Below are positions 18,223-28,832 of a stretch of 64,000 nt of DNA, piece after piece. Source of the stretch: Myxococcales bacterium (GTDB taxonomy: Bacteria > Myxococcota_A > Polyangia > Nannocystales > Nannocystaceae). The notes under the pieces were generated by a model. The model was not told where the DNA came from. It searched no databases and saw only the letters and a program-made list of their open reading frames with translations. The stretch spans positions 558,001 to 622,000 of the forward strand of contig JACKDU010000004.1 in the NCBI GenBank assembly GCA_020633335.1, in the 5' to 3' direction. The first letter of the stretch is position 1. Each line of letters starts with the position of its first letter. The position numbers were made by a program, and so were the translations under genes.

Positions 18223-18561
18223 CTATCGCACGGAGCCCCGCTCGCGCGCCTCGCCCAGCGGCTTCGCGCAGAAGGCGCGCGCCTCCGCTTCGCTCTCGAA
18301 GCACTCGTCGCCGACCCAGGTGGTCTCCTCGTACTCGCGGCCCTCCTGGTCGATCGTCTTCGTGGTCACCGGACGCTGCACGCACCAGCCGTTGGAGAAG
18401 TACCCGGGCGAGGCGACGTAGTTGCCGAGCTCGCACGGCGAGCGCTCGCGCCCGGGGTCGCCGCGCCACCAGGCGAAGAGCCCGGACGGCACCGCGATCA
18501 GAACGAGGATCCAGACCCACCCGAAGCGCGACGGCTCCCTCTTCGGCTTCTTCTTCGCCAT
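18223..18561 (-). CDS. Small single-pass membrane protein with Cys-rich tail
   Basis: Protein of 112 residues. A very basic N-terminus (MAKKKPKREPSRFG) precedes one transmembrane segment (WVWILVLIAVPSGLFAWW). The exported tail has four Cys (CELGN, WCVQRP, DECFESE, AFCAKP), probably forming disulfides. First gene of an operon with the Kelch lipoprotein, which it may assist. No family recognised. Confidence 0.7.
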   Translation of the reverse strand: MAKKKPKREPSRFGWVWILVLIAVPSGLFAWWRGDPGRERSPCELGNYVASPGYFSNGWCVQRPVTTKTIDQEGREYEETTWVGDECFESEAEARAFCAKPLGEARERGSVR

Positions 18562-18689
18562 CGCCCCCTGCCCCTTCGACGGCGATGATGCGTGGTCTGG
18601 CGCGGCCTGGCAATGATCGAGCGGCTTGAGGCCATCTCGAGCGGGCGCGGCCCGGTATCCTGACCGCGCCGCGAGGCGGAGGAGCCGAC

Positions 18690-18794
18690 ATGACCACCTT
18701 CAACATCGTCCGAATGCGACTCGAGGACCTCGGGGAGGGCCTCGGCGTCACCGATCCGCGCTCGGGTGAGGCGATCGCCTCGCGCTCCCCCTGA
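18690..18794 (+). CDS. 34-residue small protein of unknown function
   Basis: A short frame starting MTTFNIVRMRLEDLGEGLG and ending at TGA 18792-18794. Support comes from a GGAGGAG-type Shine-Dalgarno site seven bases before the ATG and a TATCCT box at 18656 about 28 bases further upstream. It precedes the multi-pass membrane protein gene by 20 bases. No homologue is recognised and chance cannot be excluded. Confidence 0.45.
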   Translation: MTTFNIVRMRLEDLGEGLGVTDPRSGEAIASRSP

Positions 18795-18802
18795 GCGGGC
18801 GC

Positions 18803-18808
18803 TACGAT
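18803..18808 (+). promoter_or_regulatory. TACGAT -10-like box, 6 bases before start
   Basis: The TAnnnT hexamer sits six bases upstream of the ATG at 18815, the spacing expected for a leaderless transcript starting at or next to the start codon. No clear -35 match. Confidence 0.4.
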
Positions 18809-18814
18809 CGGCGA

Positions 18815-19264
18815 ATGACCGCGCTCCTCGTCACCACCGCCGAGGCGCTGGGCGGCCTCGTCTTCGGGCTCGCCCTCGCCCTCGCGTCGATCGCCTCGAC
18901 CCGCCACCAGTGCCGTCGCGGCGACCGGGCGCCCGCCGCCGCCCTCCGCTTCGAGCTGGTCGCGTGGGCGCTCTACCTCGTCCTCGCGGCCGCGATCTAC
19001 GTCGGCTTCGCGCTCCGCGAGGGCGGCCACGGCTGGATGCCCCTCGAGCTCGGCGGCCTCGTCGGCTACACCGCGCTCGCCTGGCTCGGCGTCCGCCGCC
19101 CTCGCCTCCTCGCCCTCGCCTGGCTCCTCCACGCCGGCTGGGACATGGTGATCCACGGCGACGCCCCGGCGGCCCTGGTCCCCGGCTGGTACCGCTGGGC
19201 CTGCCTCGCCTTCGACGTCGTCGCGGCCGCCTACCTCGTGCGGCTCGCCCGGCCGCGGCGATAA
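18815..19264 (+). CDS. Multi-pass membrane protein, DUF6010-like
   Basis: Protein of 149 residues with four or five predicted membrane helices (ALGGLVFGLALALASIAS, VAWALYLVLAAAIYVGFAL, ELGGLVGYTALAWLGV, WACLAFDVVAAAYLV). HAGWDMVIHG and WYRWACLAFD resemble the DUF6010 family of small integral membrane proteins of unknown role. The short distance from the upstream TACGAT box suggests leaderless initiation. It is convergent with kdpE. Confidence 0.65.
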   Translation: MTALLVTTAEALGGLVFGLALALASIASTRHQCRRGDRAPAAALRFELVAWALYLVLAAAIYVGFALREGGHGWMPLELGGLVGYTALAWLGVRRPRLLALAWLLHAGWDMVIHGDAPAALVPGWYRWACLAFDVVAAAYLVRLARPRR

Positions 19265-19269
19265 TCGCA

Positions 19270-19287
19270 ACATGTCTCTTTGGACAT
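19270..19287. repeat. ATGTCCAAAGAGACATGT-type 18-bp motif, copy 1
   Basis: On the minus strand this 32-base gap between convergent genes reads ATGTCCAAAGAGACATGT, with ATGTC/GACAT arms around a 6-base centre on the other reading. Related sequences occur at 60271-60288 and 60419-60436. It could be a shared regulator site or a small hairpin for the two 3' ends. Confidence 0.4.
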
Positions 19288-19296
19288 TGATCGGCG

Positions 19297-19995
19297 CTAG
19301 GCGTCGGTGCGCAGGCGGTAGCCGACGCCGGTCTCGGTGATCACGTAGCGCGGCTGCGCCGGGTCCTCCTCGATCTTCCGGCGGAGCTGCGACATGTGCA
19401 CGCGGACGTAGTGATCCTGCCCGCTCGCCCCCGGACCCCAGATCTCACGGAGGAAGTGGCGATGGGTGAGCACCCGCCCGGCGTGGCGGACCAGGAGCGC
19501 GAGGAGACGGTACTCGATCGGCGTGAGGTGGACCTCCTCGCCGCGCACCCGGACCACGCGGGCGGCGAGGTCGACCTCGAGGTCGCCGAGGACGAAGCGC
19601 GGATCGGCGCCCTCGGCCGCCCGCCGGCCGGCGTGGCGGAGGGCGACCCGGAGCCGCGCGAGGAGCTCCGACGCGCCGAAGGGCTTGGTCAGGTAGTCGT
19701 CGGCGCCGAGGTCGAGCGCGCGGACCTTGTCCTCCTCGAGGCCGCGGGCGGAGATCACGATGATCGGCGTCTCGGACCACTCGCGGATCCGCCGGGTCAC
19801 CTCGAGCCCGTCGACGCCGGGGAGGCCGAGGTCGAGGAGGATCACGTCGGGGGCGTGGCTCGCCGCCAGGGCGATCCCCTCCTCGCCGCTCGCCGCCTCG
19901 ACCACGCGGAGGCCGTGGCCGGCGACCAGCGCCCGGAGGAAGCGGCGCATCGGCACCTCGTCCTCGATCACCAGGATCACCGCCTCGTCGCTCAT
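19297..19995 (-). CDS. kdpE: KdpE-like OmpR-family response regulator
   Basis: Protein of 232 residues. The receiver domain (about 5-120) has the acidic pair ED, phosphoacceptor Asp in DVILLDLGLPG near 54, and switch Lys in YLTKPFG. The winged-helix output domain (about 135-230) has LTPIEYRLLALLVRHAGRVLTH and HYVRVHMSQLRRKIE, close to KdpE. KdpE normally activates the kdpFABC potassium pump. The start overlaps the kdpD stop as ATGA. No kdpA, kdpB or kdpC lies beside it, so its targets must be elsewhere or have changed. Confidence 0.88.
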   Translation of the reverse strand: MSDEAVILVIEDEVPMRRFLRALVAGHGLRVVEAASGEEGIALAASHAPDVILLDLGLPGVDGLEVTRRIREWSETPIIVISARGLEEDKVRALDLGADDYLTKPFGASELLARLRVALRHAGRRAAEGADPRFVLGDLEVDLAARVVRVRGEEVHLTPIEYRLLALLVRHAGRVLTHRHFLREIWGPGASGQDHYVRVHMSQLRRKIEEDPAQPRYVITETGVGYRLRTDA

Positions 19996-21575
19996 GACGC
20001 CTCGCTGACCCCGCCATCATCGTCGACGCCGGGGAGGGGCTGGGGCGAATTCGGGAGGGTGAACTCAAAGACCGCGCCGGGCCCGTCGCCGCGCTCGGCG
20101 ACCCGGATCGCCCCGCCGTGGGCCTCGACGAGCGCCCGCGCGATCGCCAGCCCGAGCCCGGCGCCGGCGATCTCACCGACCCCGGCGCCGCGGTAGAGCT
20201 TGTCGAAGAGGCGCCCGCGCTCGTCGGCCGGCACCCCGGGGCCGCGGTCGCGGATCGCGAAGACGACCCCCTCGGGCGCGCCGCGGACCTCGACCTCGAT
20301 CGGCGCGCCGGCCGGGCTGTACTTGAGCGCGTTGTCGAGGAGGTTGATCAGCACGAGCTCGATCATCAGCGCGTCGAAGGCGACCAGCTCGATCTCGGGG
20401 GCGATCGTCACCCGGAGCTCGCGGCCCTCCTTGCCGGCGCCGAGGCGGCGGATCGCCGCGCCGACGACCTCCTCCGGGACCTCCCATTCGCGCCGCACCT
20501 GGAGGCCGCCGCCCTCGATCCGGGTCATCGCCAGGAGGTTGTTGAGGAGGCGCGCGAGGCGATCGGCCTCGTCGTGGATCGCGTGGAGGAGCTCGCGCCG
20601 GGTGCTCGCCTCGATCTGCGCGTCGCGGTCGAGGAGGGTCGTCGCCGAGCCCATGATCGATCCCAGCGGCGTCCGCAGGTCGTGGCTCACCGACGAGAGG
20701 AGCGTGCTCCGCAGGCGCTCGACCTCGGCGATCCGCTCGGCCTCCTGGTGGGCGGCGGCGAGGCGGGTCCGCTCGAGCGCGAGCGCGATCTGGCCGACGA
20801 AGGTGCCGAGGAGGCGGCGGGCGTCGGCGTCGTCGAGCCCCGCCGAAGCCCGCGGGCGGACCATCACGACCCCGAGCTCGCCGGCCTGGCCGATGAGCGG
20901 GAGGCCGAGCTCGCCGCGGCGGGCGAGCTCGCCCGCGGCCCCCTCGCCCGCCGCCGGCCGGGCCTCGATCGCCGCGCCGCGCTGGGCGACCCGCGAGGGC
21001 GCGCCCTCGCGGTCGAGGAGGTAGACCGAGACGTCGGCGTCGAAGGCCCCGGCGATCGCGCTGGCGGCGGTGGTCGCCAGCGCGGCCGCGTCGTCGGCCG
21101 CGACCAGCTCGTGCGAGAGCTGGTAGAGGGCCGCGGTCCGGGCCTCGGCGTCGCGGGCCTGGCGGGCCTGGAGGCGGAGCCGAGCGGTCAACGACGAGAG
21201 GACCGCGCCGACGCTGGCCATCACCACGAAGGTGATCATGTAGCGGGCGTCGTCGACCGCGAAGGTGAAGAAGGGCTCGACGAAGAAGAGGTCGTAGGCG
21301 GCGACGCTCAGCAGCGCGGTCACCAGCGCCGGCCCCAGGCGGACGCGGAAGGCGACCAGCCCGACCGCGAGGAGGAAGACCATCACCCGGTCGGGCTCGG
21401 CGACGTGATCGCGGATCAGCCAGACCAGCGCGGTCGCCAGCGCGACCGCCAACGCCCCCAGCGCGTGCTCCCCGAGCCGCTCGCCGAGCGACGGCCCGCC
21501 TCGTGTCGTGCCCGTCAAGTGGCCGACGATCGCAGAGATCCCGCCTGCTGTGGAGCCGCTACTTGAGGAAGACAT
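19992..21575 (-). CDS. kdpD: KdpD-like sensor kinase lacking the N-terminal KdpD/Usp part
   Basis: Protein of up to 527 residues against about 900 in typical KdpD. The N-terminal KdpD ATP-binding and universal-stress domains are absent. It begins with the DUF4118 membrane part (about 38-130, with LVWLIRDHVAEPDRVMVFLLAVGL and AAYDLFFVEPFFTFAV), then a GAF-like region, HisKA with SHDLRTPLGSIMGS and HATPase motifs (NLLDNALKYSP, IRDRGPGVP, GAGLGLAI). The ATG at 21575 has no good Shine-Dalgarno site, so a slightly later start is possible. It overlaps kdpF-like upstream and kdpE downstream. Confidence 0.88.
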   Translation of the reverse strand: MSSSSSGSTAGGISAIVGHLTGTTRGGPSLGERLGEHALGALAVALATALVWLIRDHVAEPDRVMVFLLAVGLVAFRVRLGPALVTALLSVAAYDLFFVEPFFTFAVDDARYMITFVVMASVGAVLSSLTARLRLQARQARDAEARTAALYQLSHELVAADDAAALATTAASAIAGAFDADVSVYLLDREGAPSRVAQRGAAIEARPAAGEGAAGELARRGELGLPLIGQAGELGVVMVRPRASAGLDDADARRLLGTFVGQIALALERTRLAAAHQEAERIAEVERLRSTLLSSVSHDLRTPLGSIMGSATTLLDRDAQIEASTRRELLHAIHDEADRLARLLNNLLAMTRIEGGGLQVRREWEVPEEVVGAAIRRLGAGKEGRELRVTIAPEIELVAFDALMIELVLINLLDNALKYSPAGAPIEVEVRGAPEGVVFAIRDRGPGVPADERGRLFDKLYRGAGVGEIAGAGLGLAIARALVEAHGGAIRVAERGDGPGAVFEFTLPNSPQPLPGVDDDGGVSEAS

Positions 21576-21654
21576 CGGGGTGAGAGAGCGCGTAGATGGT
21601 GAGCGCCACGAAGATGACGATGACCGCGATCCTGATGAGCTCGTCGCTGCCCAT
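21559..21654 (-). CDS. kdpF: KdpF-like 31-residue membrane peptide
   Basis: A short frame beginning MGSDELIRIAVIVIFVALT and ending IYALSHPDVFLK. One transmembrane helix followed by YAL-x-x-P-(D/E)-x-F is the recognisable signature of KdpF, the small stabilising subunit of the Kdp potassium ATPase. It overlaps the kdpD-like gene by 17 bases and lies downstream of a KdpE-type direct repeat, both supporting identity. In other bacteria kdpA, kdpB and kdpC would come next; here they are absent, so it either survives as a remnant or acts with the sensor. Confidence 0.65.
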   Translation of the reverse strand: MGSDELIRIAVIVIFVALTIYALSHPDVFLK

Positions 21655-21689
21655 GCCGGATCAGGATGGCGCGGGGCGGATCAAGCGGT

Positions 21690-21730
21690 CGTATAGAAAC
21701 GCTGGGGGGTCTCAAGATCCTGTAAAGATC
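21690..21730 (-). promoter_or_regulatory. Probable kdp promoter with KdpE-type direct repeat
   Basis: On the minus strand ATCTTTACAGGATCTTGAGA (21730-21711) holds two ATCTT(T/G)A half-sites 11 bases apart, like KdpE boxes. A TATACG -10-like element at 21695-21690 follows at suitable spacing, 35 bases before the kdpF-like start. Confidence 0.5.
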
Positions 21731-21855
21731 GCCGGCGGGCGCGACGGGGCCGACGCCATCCCCCGCCGCCGCCGTGGCGACGCCAAGCGAATCGGTTGCG
21801 CAGGCGCCCGTCACCGCCGCGATGCGGCTGCACTCGCGCCCCAACGCGGCCCGTC

Positions 21856-21861
21856 TATCTT
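21856..21861 (+). promoter_or_regulatory. TATCTT -10-like box, 6 bases before start
   Basis: TATCTT lies six bases before ATG 21868, favouring a leaderless start for the VWA gene. A competing ATG at 21895 has a good GGAGCAGGA Shine-Dalgarno-like stretch. Confidence 0.4.
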
Positions 21862-21867
21862 GGGCGA

Positions 21868-24673
<2,806 letters not shown>

Positions 24674-24684
<11 letters not shown>

Positions 24685-24778
24685 GCCCGGGGTGCGCACG
24701 GGTCCGTCGCCGCGCGCGCGAGCGCGCCGGAGGATCCGTCGTGTCTCCGGGGTGTCAGGGCCCGGTGCCGCGGGTATG
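24674..24778 (+). repeat. 105-bp direct repeat R1
   Basis: From the last codons of the VWA gene to a TATGCT box, this segment is nearly identical to R2 at 26750-26853: two mismatches and one missing G are visible. Both copies end in a TGCCGCGGGTATG promoter-like sequence. Here nothing convincing follows the box; bases 24779-25015 hold no supported gene. Confidence 0.85.
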
Positions 24779-25015
24779 CTCCCGCCTCGAGAACGAGCTC
24801 GGCGATGCGCTTCAGGGAGTGACGCTCTCCGTGATCGCCGTCCAATACCTGGGCACATACCGCGACCCACTTCCACTGCGGGGGCCTCAAGCTTGATCAG
24901 CTGGCCCTTGCGTCAGGCTAGGATCCACGGAGATTCCGGAAGAGCCGAATAACCTGGAGCGGGTACGGCCAGGATGGCGATGTTCGCCTGCGTCCTCTCG
25001 AGGACCCTTCTCGGG

Positions 25016-25483
25016 CTAGCTGTCTCCCGAAAGGCAGGCTCCAACCTCAGCAACAAAGCAGCACTCGTCCCCAATGCGAGCAGGGCCGCACAAAATGTCG
25101 GTAACCCATTGAAGGCAAGCATCCTTGCCGAAGAATCTGTCCACCAATGCAACCCCCGAGGGAGAGTTGATGCACTCATCACAGCAGGCCTCACATCGTT
25201 CGCCCTGCAGGGGGACACATAGAACACCTTCGAAGTTCCGTGGATCTGGGGCGCAGGTCAGCGATTCAGATTCCGCAACATCTCCCCCTGATATGCACTC
25301 GGGACTTCCCGACACGGCCCCCATTGAACTGTTGGCGTCAGTGGAGGACCCCGCATCAGTATCATCACCAGTAGACGGAAGGCCGTCGCTGGCACCGGTG
25401 GTGTGATCCTTCCCCGTGCAGCCCGAGACCAGCGCAAGGAAAAGGCTCGCGCTCAGTCGGTGGTTGGACAAGAGGGCATTCAT
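25016..25483 (-). CDS. Cys-rich lipoprotein of unknown function
   Basis: About 155 residues from ATG 25483 (the frame is open 25 codons further). Lipoprotein signal with lipobox LVSGC (Cys about 21), then an Asp/Ser/Thr-rich linker (STGDDTDAGSSTDANSS). A compact domain has about ten Cys, including CEACCDEC and GDECCFVAEVGAC, surely disulfide-linked. Expected at the outer membrane or outside. Similar short Cys-rich lipoproteins are common in myxobacteria, but no function is known. Codon use is less G/C-biased than the neighbours, and it lies in the rearranged 24.7-28.9 kb stretch. Confidence 0.7.
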   Translation of the reverse strand: MNALLSNHRLSASLFLALVSGCTGKDHTTGASDGLPSTGDDTDAGSSTDANSSMGAVSGSPECISGGDVAESESLTCAPDPRNFEGVLCVPLQGERCEACCDECINSPSGVALVDRFFGKDACLQWVTDILCGPARIGDECCFVAEVGACLSGDS

Positions 25484-26080
25484 CAAATTACAGTAGCATG
25501 CGTGCTCCTGTTCGGCTCTCGGCGAATCAACCTTTCGTGAGTTCGCACACGATCTCACGCGTGGGTTCGCGCATTATCCGTGACCTCGTCACGCGTTCAC
25601 CCTGGTCTTGCGATCCGCTGTGTCAGGTCGTGCTATTTCCGTGATCTCGGGTCACGCTCGAAGCGGGGTTTCGCCGCTGGAATCATCGGGACGCTGGGCG
25701 TCTCGAGGTGCAGCAGGATGATCGCCGAGTTCATGACCGTCGCGTCGATCCTCGACTGCGCTCACTCGTCGGCGAGGACGAGGGCAAGGCGGAGCAGGTG
25801 GCTGATGAATCGCGGGAGCCCGCGGGCGGCGCAGAGTAGGCCATTCTCCGGACCTGTCGACGGTGGCACAGGTGCTCTCGCATGAGCCCTGATGGAGCGC
25901 CTGAGGCAGCGCTTCATCGGAGAGCGGCCTAGGATCCTCCTTGCTCGGGGCGGTCGGTTGGTGGGCCGCCGGAGGTGCATCATATGCACACCTGAACCAA
26001 TGGCGGGTTTGACTGGGAAGACCCGGCCTCGAGTCGCCGGATATCGTGCCACTGATGGTTCCGCACCCAGACGACAACCA
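25484..26080. other. 597-base stretch without a supported gene
   Basis: Short frames exist on both strands, but none has a ribosome site, signal or recognised domain. On the minus strand a frame ending GLPRFISHLLRLALVLADE at 25762 continues after one stop for 42 codons, which could be a decayed gene. Lower GC than the flanks suggests acquired or degraded DNA. Confidence 0.5.
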
Positions 26081-26443
26081 TTACTCATCCCATCCGAACC
26101 AGGCCTTCAGCTGCATCCTCTCTCGCAGCGTCGCCTCACCAAGTCTCTTCCCGGCGAATCTGGGGACGGGTCGACATGGGACCCCGCCGAGGTGCTCCAG
26201 GCTAGCGACGACGATCCACTCGAAATGAGTGGGCGGCGTCCCCACCTCGACCCGCGCGAGCTTCTCGTTCGGCGCGAATTCGATGACTGACGAGGGCTCC
26301 TCTCCAGGCCTGAGAACCAACGTCTGTCCCTCAACGGACTCCCATGGCACCTTGATCCCTGCGCGCTGCTCAACGTCCCGTGCGACCTCCTCGAAGCCCG
26401 GGAATTCGCCCTCGAGGCGCACGTAAATCACGATCTGAGCCAC
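26081..26443 (-). CDS. Hypothetical 120-residue protein
   Basis: Starts at GTG 26443 with AGGAGA seven bases upstream; that site overlaps the TAG of the CHAT fragment just before it, as expected for genes in one operon. The protein begins VAQIVIYVRLEGEFPGFEEVA, mixed alpha/beta, with no signal or membrane segment (FEWIVVASLEHLGG, LKAWFGWDE at the end). No family is recognised. The arrangement suggests it originally followed the full CHAT gene and was separated from it by the duplication at 26.4-28.9 kb. Confidence 0.65.
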   Translation of the reverse strand: MAQIVIYVRLEGEFPGFEEVARDVEQRAGIKVPWESVEGQTLVLRPGEEPSSVIEFAPNEKLARVEVGTPPTHFEWIVVASLEHLGGVPCRPVPRFAGKRLGEATLRERMQLKAWFGWDE

Positions 26444-26454
26444 AGAGCGATCTC

Positions 26455-26713
26455 CTAGCTCGCCGCCTCCCCCGCCTGAATCGACAGCCTCCCATCCGGC
26501 GCCGCGAACACCGCATACGCCAACCACGTCGGATCCCCGAGCTTCCGCGCCCGCGCCCGCGCGGCCGCGGACGCGCTCGCGAAGCTCGCCCCCTTGAGGA
26601 GCGCCGCGTAGAACCCCTCGGCGAAGCGGAGCGCCGAGCCGTCGCCGACCGACCAGAGCGGGGCGACCACGGCCCCGCGCCCATGAAGGCGCCGCCCTCG
26701 CGGACCTCGCGGA
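26455..26713 (-). pseudogene. Broken copy of the 3' end of the CHAT gene
   Basis: Nearly identical to 28912-29150 plus 29314-29339 of the intact CHAT gene, ending with the same TAG. It has one visible substitution near the end, a 7-base deletion near 26673 that shifts the frame, and an internal deletion of about 160 bases joined at GCGCCG. The catalytic Cys and His regions are missing. It cannot make a working CHAT domain and marks one side of a segmental duplication. Confidence 0.85.
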
Positions 26714-26749
26714 TCGTCTCCTGGCTGGCGCAGGCGTCGGCGCAGGCGT

Positions 26750-26853
26750 CGGCGGCCTGAGCCCGGGGTGCGCACGGGTCCTTCGCCGCGCGCGCGAGCG
26801 CGCCGGAGGATCCGGCGTGTCTCCGGGTGTCAGGGCCCGGTGCCGCGGGTATG
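26750..26853 (+). repeat. 104-bp direct repeat R2
   Basis: Second copy of R1, in the same orientation, about 2.1 kb away. It ends in TATGAT at 26850-26855, which serves as a plausible -10 box for the interrupted lipoprotein gene 22 bases downstream. Recombination between R1 and R2 would delete the DNA between them. Confidence 0.85.
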
Positions 26854-27091
26854 ATCATGTTCGGGCTCCCCCCAACAATGAGAGCGGAACACATCATTCT
26901 CGCGGTTTCCGCCCTCTGTGTAGGCTGCCTCCGCGCAACAGAGCGGCCGGCAGGGGCACCGAAGCCGACCGCTCTGAGCGAGGCTCCATCGGCGCCCACT
27001 CTGTGCCCACAAACGGGAAATTTGGCGATCTGAACCTGCCCCGAACCAGTGGACACCCTCGATGAGTCGGACGTAGAGAGGGTGCAAGGCC

Positions 27092-27385
27092 ATGAGCAAG
27101 AAGAAGAGAAGAACCTTCACGCCGGAGCAGAAGGCCGAGGCGGTGAAGATCGTCAGGACCTCCGGCAAGACGGTCGCGCAGGTCGCCCGCGAGATGGGCT
27201 TGACGGAGACCGCGCTGCGGAACTGGGTGAGGCAGGACGAGATCAACCAGAACCCGAGCCCGCAGGGGCCGCTGACGACGGACGAGCGGGCCGAGCTCAA
27301 CCGGCTCCGCAAGGATCTCAAGCGGGTCGAGATGGAGCGAGATTTCCTAAAAAAAGCGGCGGCCTTCTTCGCGCGGGAGACGTGA
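27092..27385 (+). CDS. IS3-family transposase OrfA
   Basis: Protein of 97 residues: N-terminal helix-turn-helix (KTVAQVAREMGLTETALRNW) followed by a leucine-zipper-like helix (LNRLRKDLKRVEMERDFLKKAAAF). It binds the element's ends. An A-A-A-A-A-A-A-G run at 27349-27356 inside the zipper is a classic -1 slippery site; slipping there would fuse OrfA to the downstream frame, giving the OrfAB transposase. The stop overlaps the proposed OrfB GTG start. Confidence 0.92.
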   Translation: MSKKKRRTFTPEQKAEAVKIVRTSGKTVAQVAREMGLTETALRNWVRQDEINQNPSPQGPLTTDERAELNRLRKDLKRVEMERDFLKKAAAFFARET

Positions 27386-28272
27386 GCCTCTTCGAGGTGA
27401 TCGCTACGGAGAAGGCCAACTTCCCAGTCGACATGATGTGCGAGCTCCTCGAGGTCTCGCGCAGCGGCTACTACGCCTGGAAGGACCGCGAGCCGTCGGA
27501 GAGGACCAGGGACGACGAGGCGCTGGCCCAGGAGATCGAGACCATCCACGGCGAGAGCAGGAGGACCTACGGCAGCCCACGCATCCACGAGGAGCTGCGC
27601 GCTCGCGGTCGCAAGGTCGGCCGCAAGCGGGTCGCGCGGATCATGCGGCAGAGGGGCATCCACGGCCGTCGGAGGCGGAAATTCAGGAAGACCACCGACT
27701 CGAACCACAGGCATCCCGTGGCCGACAACGTCCTCGATCGCAACTTCACCGTCGACAAGCCCGACAAGGTCTGGGTGGCTGACATCACGTACGTCTGGAC
27801 CGTCGAGGGCTGGCTCTTCCTGGCGGTGATCATCGACCTCTTCTCGCGCCGCGTCGTCGGCTGGTCGATGGCCGAGCACATGCGCGCCGAGCTGGTCCAC
27901 GACGCGCTCCGGGCCGCCCTGGGGCATCGTGCGCCCTCGGAGGACGGACTCCTCTTCCACTCGGACCGGGGCTCGCAGTACGCCGCAGACGACTACCGCG
28001 AGGCCCTACGCGAGGCGGGCATCGAGTGCAGCATGAGCCGGAAGGGCGAGTGCTGGGACAACGCCGTCGCCGAGAGCTTCAACAGCACGATCAAGACGGA
28101 GCTGGTCCATCGAACGATCTTCCTCACGCGAGCGATCGCGAAGACGACCATCGCGGAGTGGATCGAAGTGTTCTACAATCGTCAGCGTCGCCACTCGACG
28201 ATCGGGTACTCGACCCCGGTCGCCTTCGAGGAGAGCTTCTACGCCGGGGTGGCGGAGGAGCGAGCGGCATAA
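27382..28272 (+). CDS. IS3-family transposase OrfB (DDE integrase)
   Basis: About 296 residues from GTG 27382; the frame is also reached by -1 frameshift from OrfA. HTH_21-like region (YGSPRIHEELRARGRKVGRKRVARIMR), then an rve-type integrase core with DDE residues: Asp in VWVADITYVW, Asp in LLFHSDRGSQY, Glu in WDNAVAESFNSTIK. C-terminal FYNRQRRHSTIGYSTP is typical. It appears complete. Confidence 0.93.
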   Translation: MSLFEVIATEKANFPVDMMCELLEVSRSGYYAWKDREPSERTRDDEALAQEIETIHGESRRTYGSPRIHEELRARGRKVGRKRVARIMRQRGIHGRRRRKFRKTTDSNHRHPVADNVLDRNFTVDKPDKVWVADITYVWTVEGWLFLAVIIDLFSRRVVGWSMAEHMRAELVHDALRAALGHRAPSEDGLLFHSDRGSQYAADDYREALREAGIECSMSRKGECWDNAVAESFNSTIKTELVHRTIFLTRAIAKTTIAEWIEVFYNRQRRHSTIGYSTPVAFEESFYAGVAEERAA

Positions 28273-28832
28273 CCTCGGTGTCCACTTTTTCGGGTCAATC
28301 CCAATCCTCGTCGACTATGGCGGCGAAGTAGTGGCATGGGTGCCCCCTTCACGGCATTCTGGCGCCTACGCGTCACTTCTCCCAGAGCGCCCCGCACAAG
28401 AAGTCCGCGTCTTCAAGCGGCAACGCGGAGGCCGCCCCGAGTGGGAGAGCTACTTCGATGTCGAGTTTTCACGCGGCAGCGACGATGGCCCCGCCGTCGT
28501 CATCGGACCGCTCAACGTCGACGTCTCGACCCTCTCGGTCGAATGCCACCGGCGATGCCCTGGCGCGGGCGGTGCATCCACCTTCTCAGCCGCGCCATTG
28601 GCTGCGTGGACCCCGGAGTTCACGATCCTGCGTGATGGAGAGCCATGGCTAGAGATCAGCAGCATCCTGAACGCTGAGCATGAGACGATGATTCAACTCC
28701 GGCCGTCACCCGCCTGCGAGGGCGCCTCTCCCGTGATCACCAGGCCCGTCGAGACGCTGTGATTCGAGGCGGGCGATCTTCCGCCCGCCGCCCCCCACGA
28801 CGCCCCAGCCCCGCAGCGAAGGATACATTCCG

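Larger units (their letters stand above)
27031..28303 (+). mobile_element. IS3-family insertion sequence, 1273 bp
   Basis: Imperfect 27-bp terminal inverted repeats (27031-27057 and 28277-28303) share the inner AGTGGACACC. The target duplication is ATC (27028-27030 and 28304-28306), 3 bp as is common in this family. Inside are orfA and orfB with an A-rich frameshift site. All parts look intact, so it is likely active. Confidence 0.93.
26878..28762 (+). pseudogene. Lipoprotein gene interrupted by an IS3-type element
   Basis: The 5' part (26878-27030, 51 codons) encodes a lipoprotein signal with lipobox LCVGC and a Pro/Ala linker ending NLAI. The 3' part (28307-28762) continues LVDYGGEVVAWVPP. 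Removing the insertion sequence and one copy of the ATC duplication joins them in frame, giving 202 residues. The restored protein has paired Cys (VECHRRCPG) and no recognised domain. Because both halves remain open, the insertion is probably recent. As it stands, a short secreted peptide could be made from the 5' part, while the 3' part lacks an obvious start (GTG 28331 is the first). Confidence 0.9.

Noticed and set aside
24779..24896. Short frame ending LGTYRDPLPLRGPQA after repeat R1
   Set aside because: No start near the promoter-like box in frame and no support for coding; likely chance.
25634..26088. Possible decayed gene on the minus strand
   Set aside because: Requires reading through a stop at 25762, has no initiation signal and no recognised domain.
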